Below, one piece after another: positions 62,791-64,000 of a DNA stretch of 64,000 nucleotides. Every line of letters starts with the position of its first letter. Position 1 is the first letter of the stretch. Position numbers and translations under genes: made by a program. The stretch covers positions 558,001 to 622,000 of the forward strand of contig NZ_NEVQ01000013.1 in assembly GCF_002261185.1 (NCBI RefSeq), read 5' to 3'. This stretch comes from Bordetella genomosp. 4 (GTDB taxonomy: Bacteria > Pseudomonadota > Gammaproteobacteria > Burkholderiales > Burkholderiaceae_B). Under the pieces are notes generated by a model. It saw nothing but the letters and a program-made list of their open reading frames with translations. It had not been told where the DNA came from and did not search any database.

Positions 62791-62857
62791 TCGACGGGCG
62801 CACCCAACGGTATCCGGGGCGCTCGAACATGCCCTGGATACCTTTTGCATTACGCCC

Positions 62858-63565
62858 ATGACTGCCCACGTAGAGCCACAAGACGATTTCAAGGTCCAAC
62901 GCGTCGCTTCAGTACTGAGGCACAGCGTGACAGAGAACATTCGCAACGCCATCCTGGTCGGGCGGTTCCGGCCCGGTGAACGATTACCCGAGCGTGACCT
63001 GTGCGAGATGACCGGCGTGAGCCGGACTTTGGTCCGCGAGGCCTTGCGCCAGCTGGAATCCGAAGGCCTGATTCTCGTCATTCCTCACCGCGGTCCAGTC
63101 GTCGCCCGCCTCTCGCCTGAACAAGCGCGCGGCATCTACCAAGTCCGCGAAGAACTCGAAGGCCTGGCCTGTGAGCTTTTCGCCGAGCACGCCACGCAAG
63201 CGCAACTGACGGCGCTGCGCAAAGCACTCGAAGCGCTGAAACGCACCCTGCCCAAGGGTACCGCCCTCCAACAATTAGCTGCGAAAAACGCCTTTTATCA
63301 GCAATTGCTGGATGGCGCCGGCAACGAGGCGCTGACCAACAGCCTGCATCTGCTGAACTCTCGCGTCATGCTGCTGCGCTCGACATCAATCCAGGCGCCT
63401 GGACGCTCCAAGCACAGCATCGCCGAGTTGACCGAGCTGCTGCAGGCACTAGAAGCGCGTGACGGCAAGGCCGCCCGCGCAGCGGCGCGACGTCACGTAC
63501 GCAATGCCGCCGACGTCGCGATCAAAATCCTGCAGGAATCGCTACAGTCCGAGAGCGCGGACTAA
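62858..63565 (+). CDS. GntR-family (FadR subfamily) transcriptional regulator
   Basis: 235 aa. The N-terminal winged helix is clear (GRFRPGERLPERDLCEMTGVSRTLVREALRQLESEGLILVIPHRGPVVARL). A C-terminal all-helical FCD effector domain follows (about 95-225: QVREELEGLACELFAEHA). It lies 67 bp after the TRAP receptor gene and probably controls both arms of the TRAP-MmgE locus. Confidence 0.93.
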   Translation: MTAHVEPQDDFKVQRVASVLRHSVTENIRNAILVGRFRPGERLPERDLCEMTGVSRTLVREALRQLESEGLILVIPHRGPVVARLSPEQARGIYQVREELEGLACELFAEHATQAQLTALRKALEALKRTLPKGTALQQLAAKNAFYQQLLDGAGNEALTNSLHLLNSRVMLLRSTSIQAPGRSKHSIAELTELLQALEARDGKAARAAARRHVRNAADVAIKILQESLQSESAD

Positions 63566-63638
63566 CCAAGCGGATTAACAGAGCCTATACCGTTCAGGGT
63601 CCACGGACGATGATCGCCCTAAAAACCGCTGGCGCCAC

Positions 63639-64000
63639 TCAACGAGCCGCCGACTTTCCAAAGGGATCCGCATTCACCGGGGTATCCACGGTATACGGCA
63701 GGGCTTCAGGCAGCCCCGCGAGACTGCGCATCAAGGGATAAATAGCGCTGTAGTCCTGCCCGCCCCTGCCCTGCGCCCGCGCCGCGGTATACGACTGATA
63801 CGCGGCGCTACCCATCGGCACGCACGCACGGCTGCGCGATGCCAACTCCAGGGCCAGACCCAGGTCTTTATGCGCGAGATCGACCTGAAAACCCGCCGAC
63901 AGGTCACCCCGCAGCACCTTGTTCGGATACGTGATATTCATGTGGCCCTGGCCCGCGATAGTCCCGCGCATCACCTGCAACGCCAGCTCCACACTCAGCC
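63639..64000 (-). CDS. Beta-hydroxyacid dehydrogenase, C-terminal part (start outside window)
   Basis: The frame is open to the right edge of the window, so the N-terminal NAD-binding domain lies beyond base 64000. The visible 119 residues are the C-terminal helical domain of the 3-hydroxyisobutyrate dehydrogenase/tartronate semialdehyde reductase family, with the hallmark GFQVDLAHKDLGLALELA and a final HIBADH-like PLMRSLAG. The exact substrate cannot be assigned. Confidence 0.88.
   Translation of the reverse strand, partial: LSVELALQVMRGTIAGQGHMNITYPNKVLRGDLSAGFQVDLAHKDLGLALELASRSRACVPMGSAAYQSYTAARAQGRGGQDYSAIYPLMRSLAGLPEALPYTVDTPVNADPFGKSAAR

Overview
The window looks like chromosomal DNA of a high-GC beta-proteobacterium, most likely of the family Alcaligenaceae (Bordetella/Achromobacter-like). 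The evidence is three kinds of solute uptake packed together (tripartite tricarboxylate transporters with Bug-type receptors, TRAP transporters, branched-chain amino acid ABC transporters), many small catabolic operons each paired with a LysR, LacI or GntR regulator, and ATGA start/stop overlaps throughout. The species call is inference. No rRNA, tRNA, CRISPR array, phage gene or insertion sequence was found.

Layout. 1-1912: end of a sensor kinase, a FixJ-type regulator and folD, coupled by ATGA overlaps. 1977-4665: a small membrane protein and oligopeptidase A. 4740-9589: a complete branched-chain amino acid ABC transporter (livJ-H-M-G-F, minus strand). 9991-11481: proC and a YhhQ-type transporter separated by a perfect 30-bp palindrome. 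11503-15891: the glycerol-3-phosphate transporter ugpBAEC behind a candidate Pho box. 15927-20052: tctCBA with a malate/lactate dehydrogenase-family enzyme. 20224-21205: two diverged copies of a long, hairpin-rich repeat facing each other. 21209-23260: an alpha/beta hydrolase and an orphan amino acid receptor. 23967-32968: an iterative, fully reducing type I polyketide synthase followed by an alpha-oxoamine synthase. 32994-43291: a LysR gene and a divergent ten-gene operon (racemase-superfamily enzyme, DUF1445 protein, TRAP transporter, RraA-like protein, amidase, PxpBCA 5-oxoprolinase). 43335-43975: a HigBA-like toxin-antitoxin pair. 44170-50906: a LacI regulator and a CoA-transferase/MFS/MaoC/FAH operon, both preceded by tandem 14-bp operators. 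50961-57063: a minus-strand operon (isochorismatase-like, Tat-exported amidohydrolase, DoxX, MFS) with a divergent LysR. 57163-63565: a Bug receptor, an MmgE/PrpD enzyme and a fused TRAP permease, with a divergent TRAP receptor and GntR regulator. 63639-64000: the C-terminal part of a beta-hydroxyacid dehydrogenase.

How the genes work together. Most of the window is a set of separate uptake-and-degradation modules for organic acids, amino acids or lactams, each with its own regulator. Two stretches differ. The PKS/alpha-oxoamine synthase pair has no thioesterase, and it is predicted to build a reduced acyl chain on the carrier protein and release it by decarboxylative condensation with an amino acid, giving a long-chain amino ketone. 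The 20224-21205 region holds two inverted copies of an element whose stems differ in sequence but remain perfectly paired within each copy, as expected of a structured RNA or a palindromic mobile element. I recognise no known family for it.
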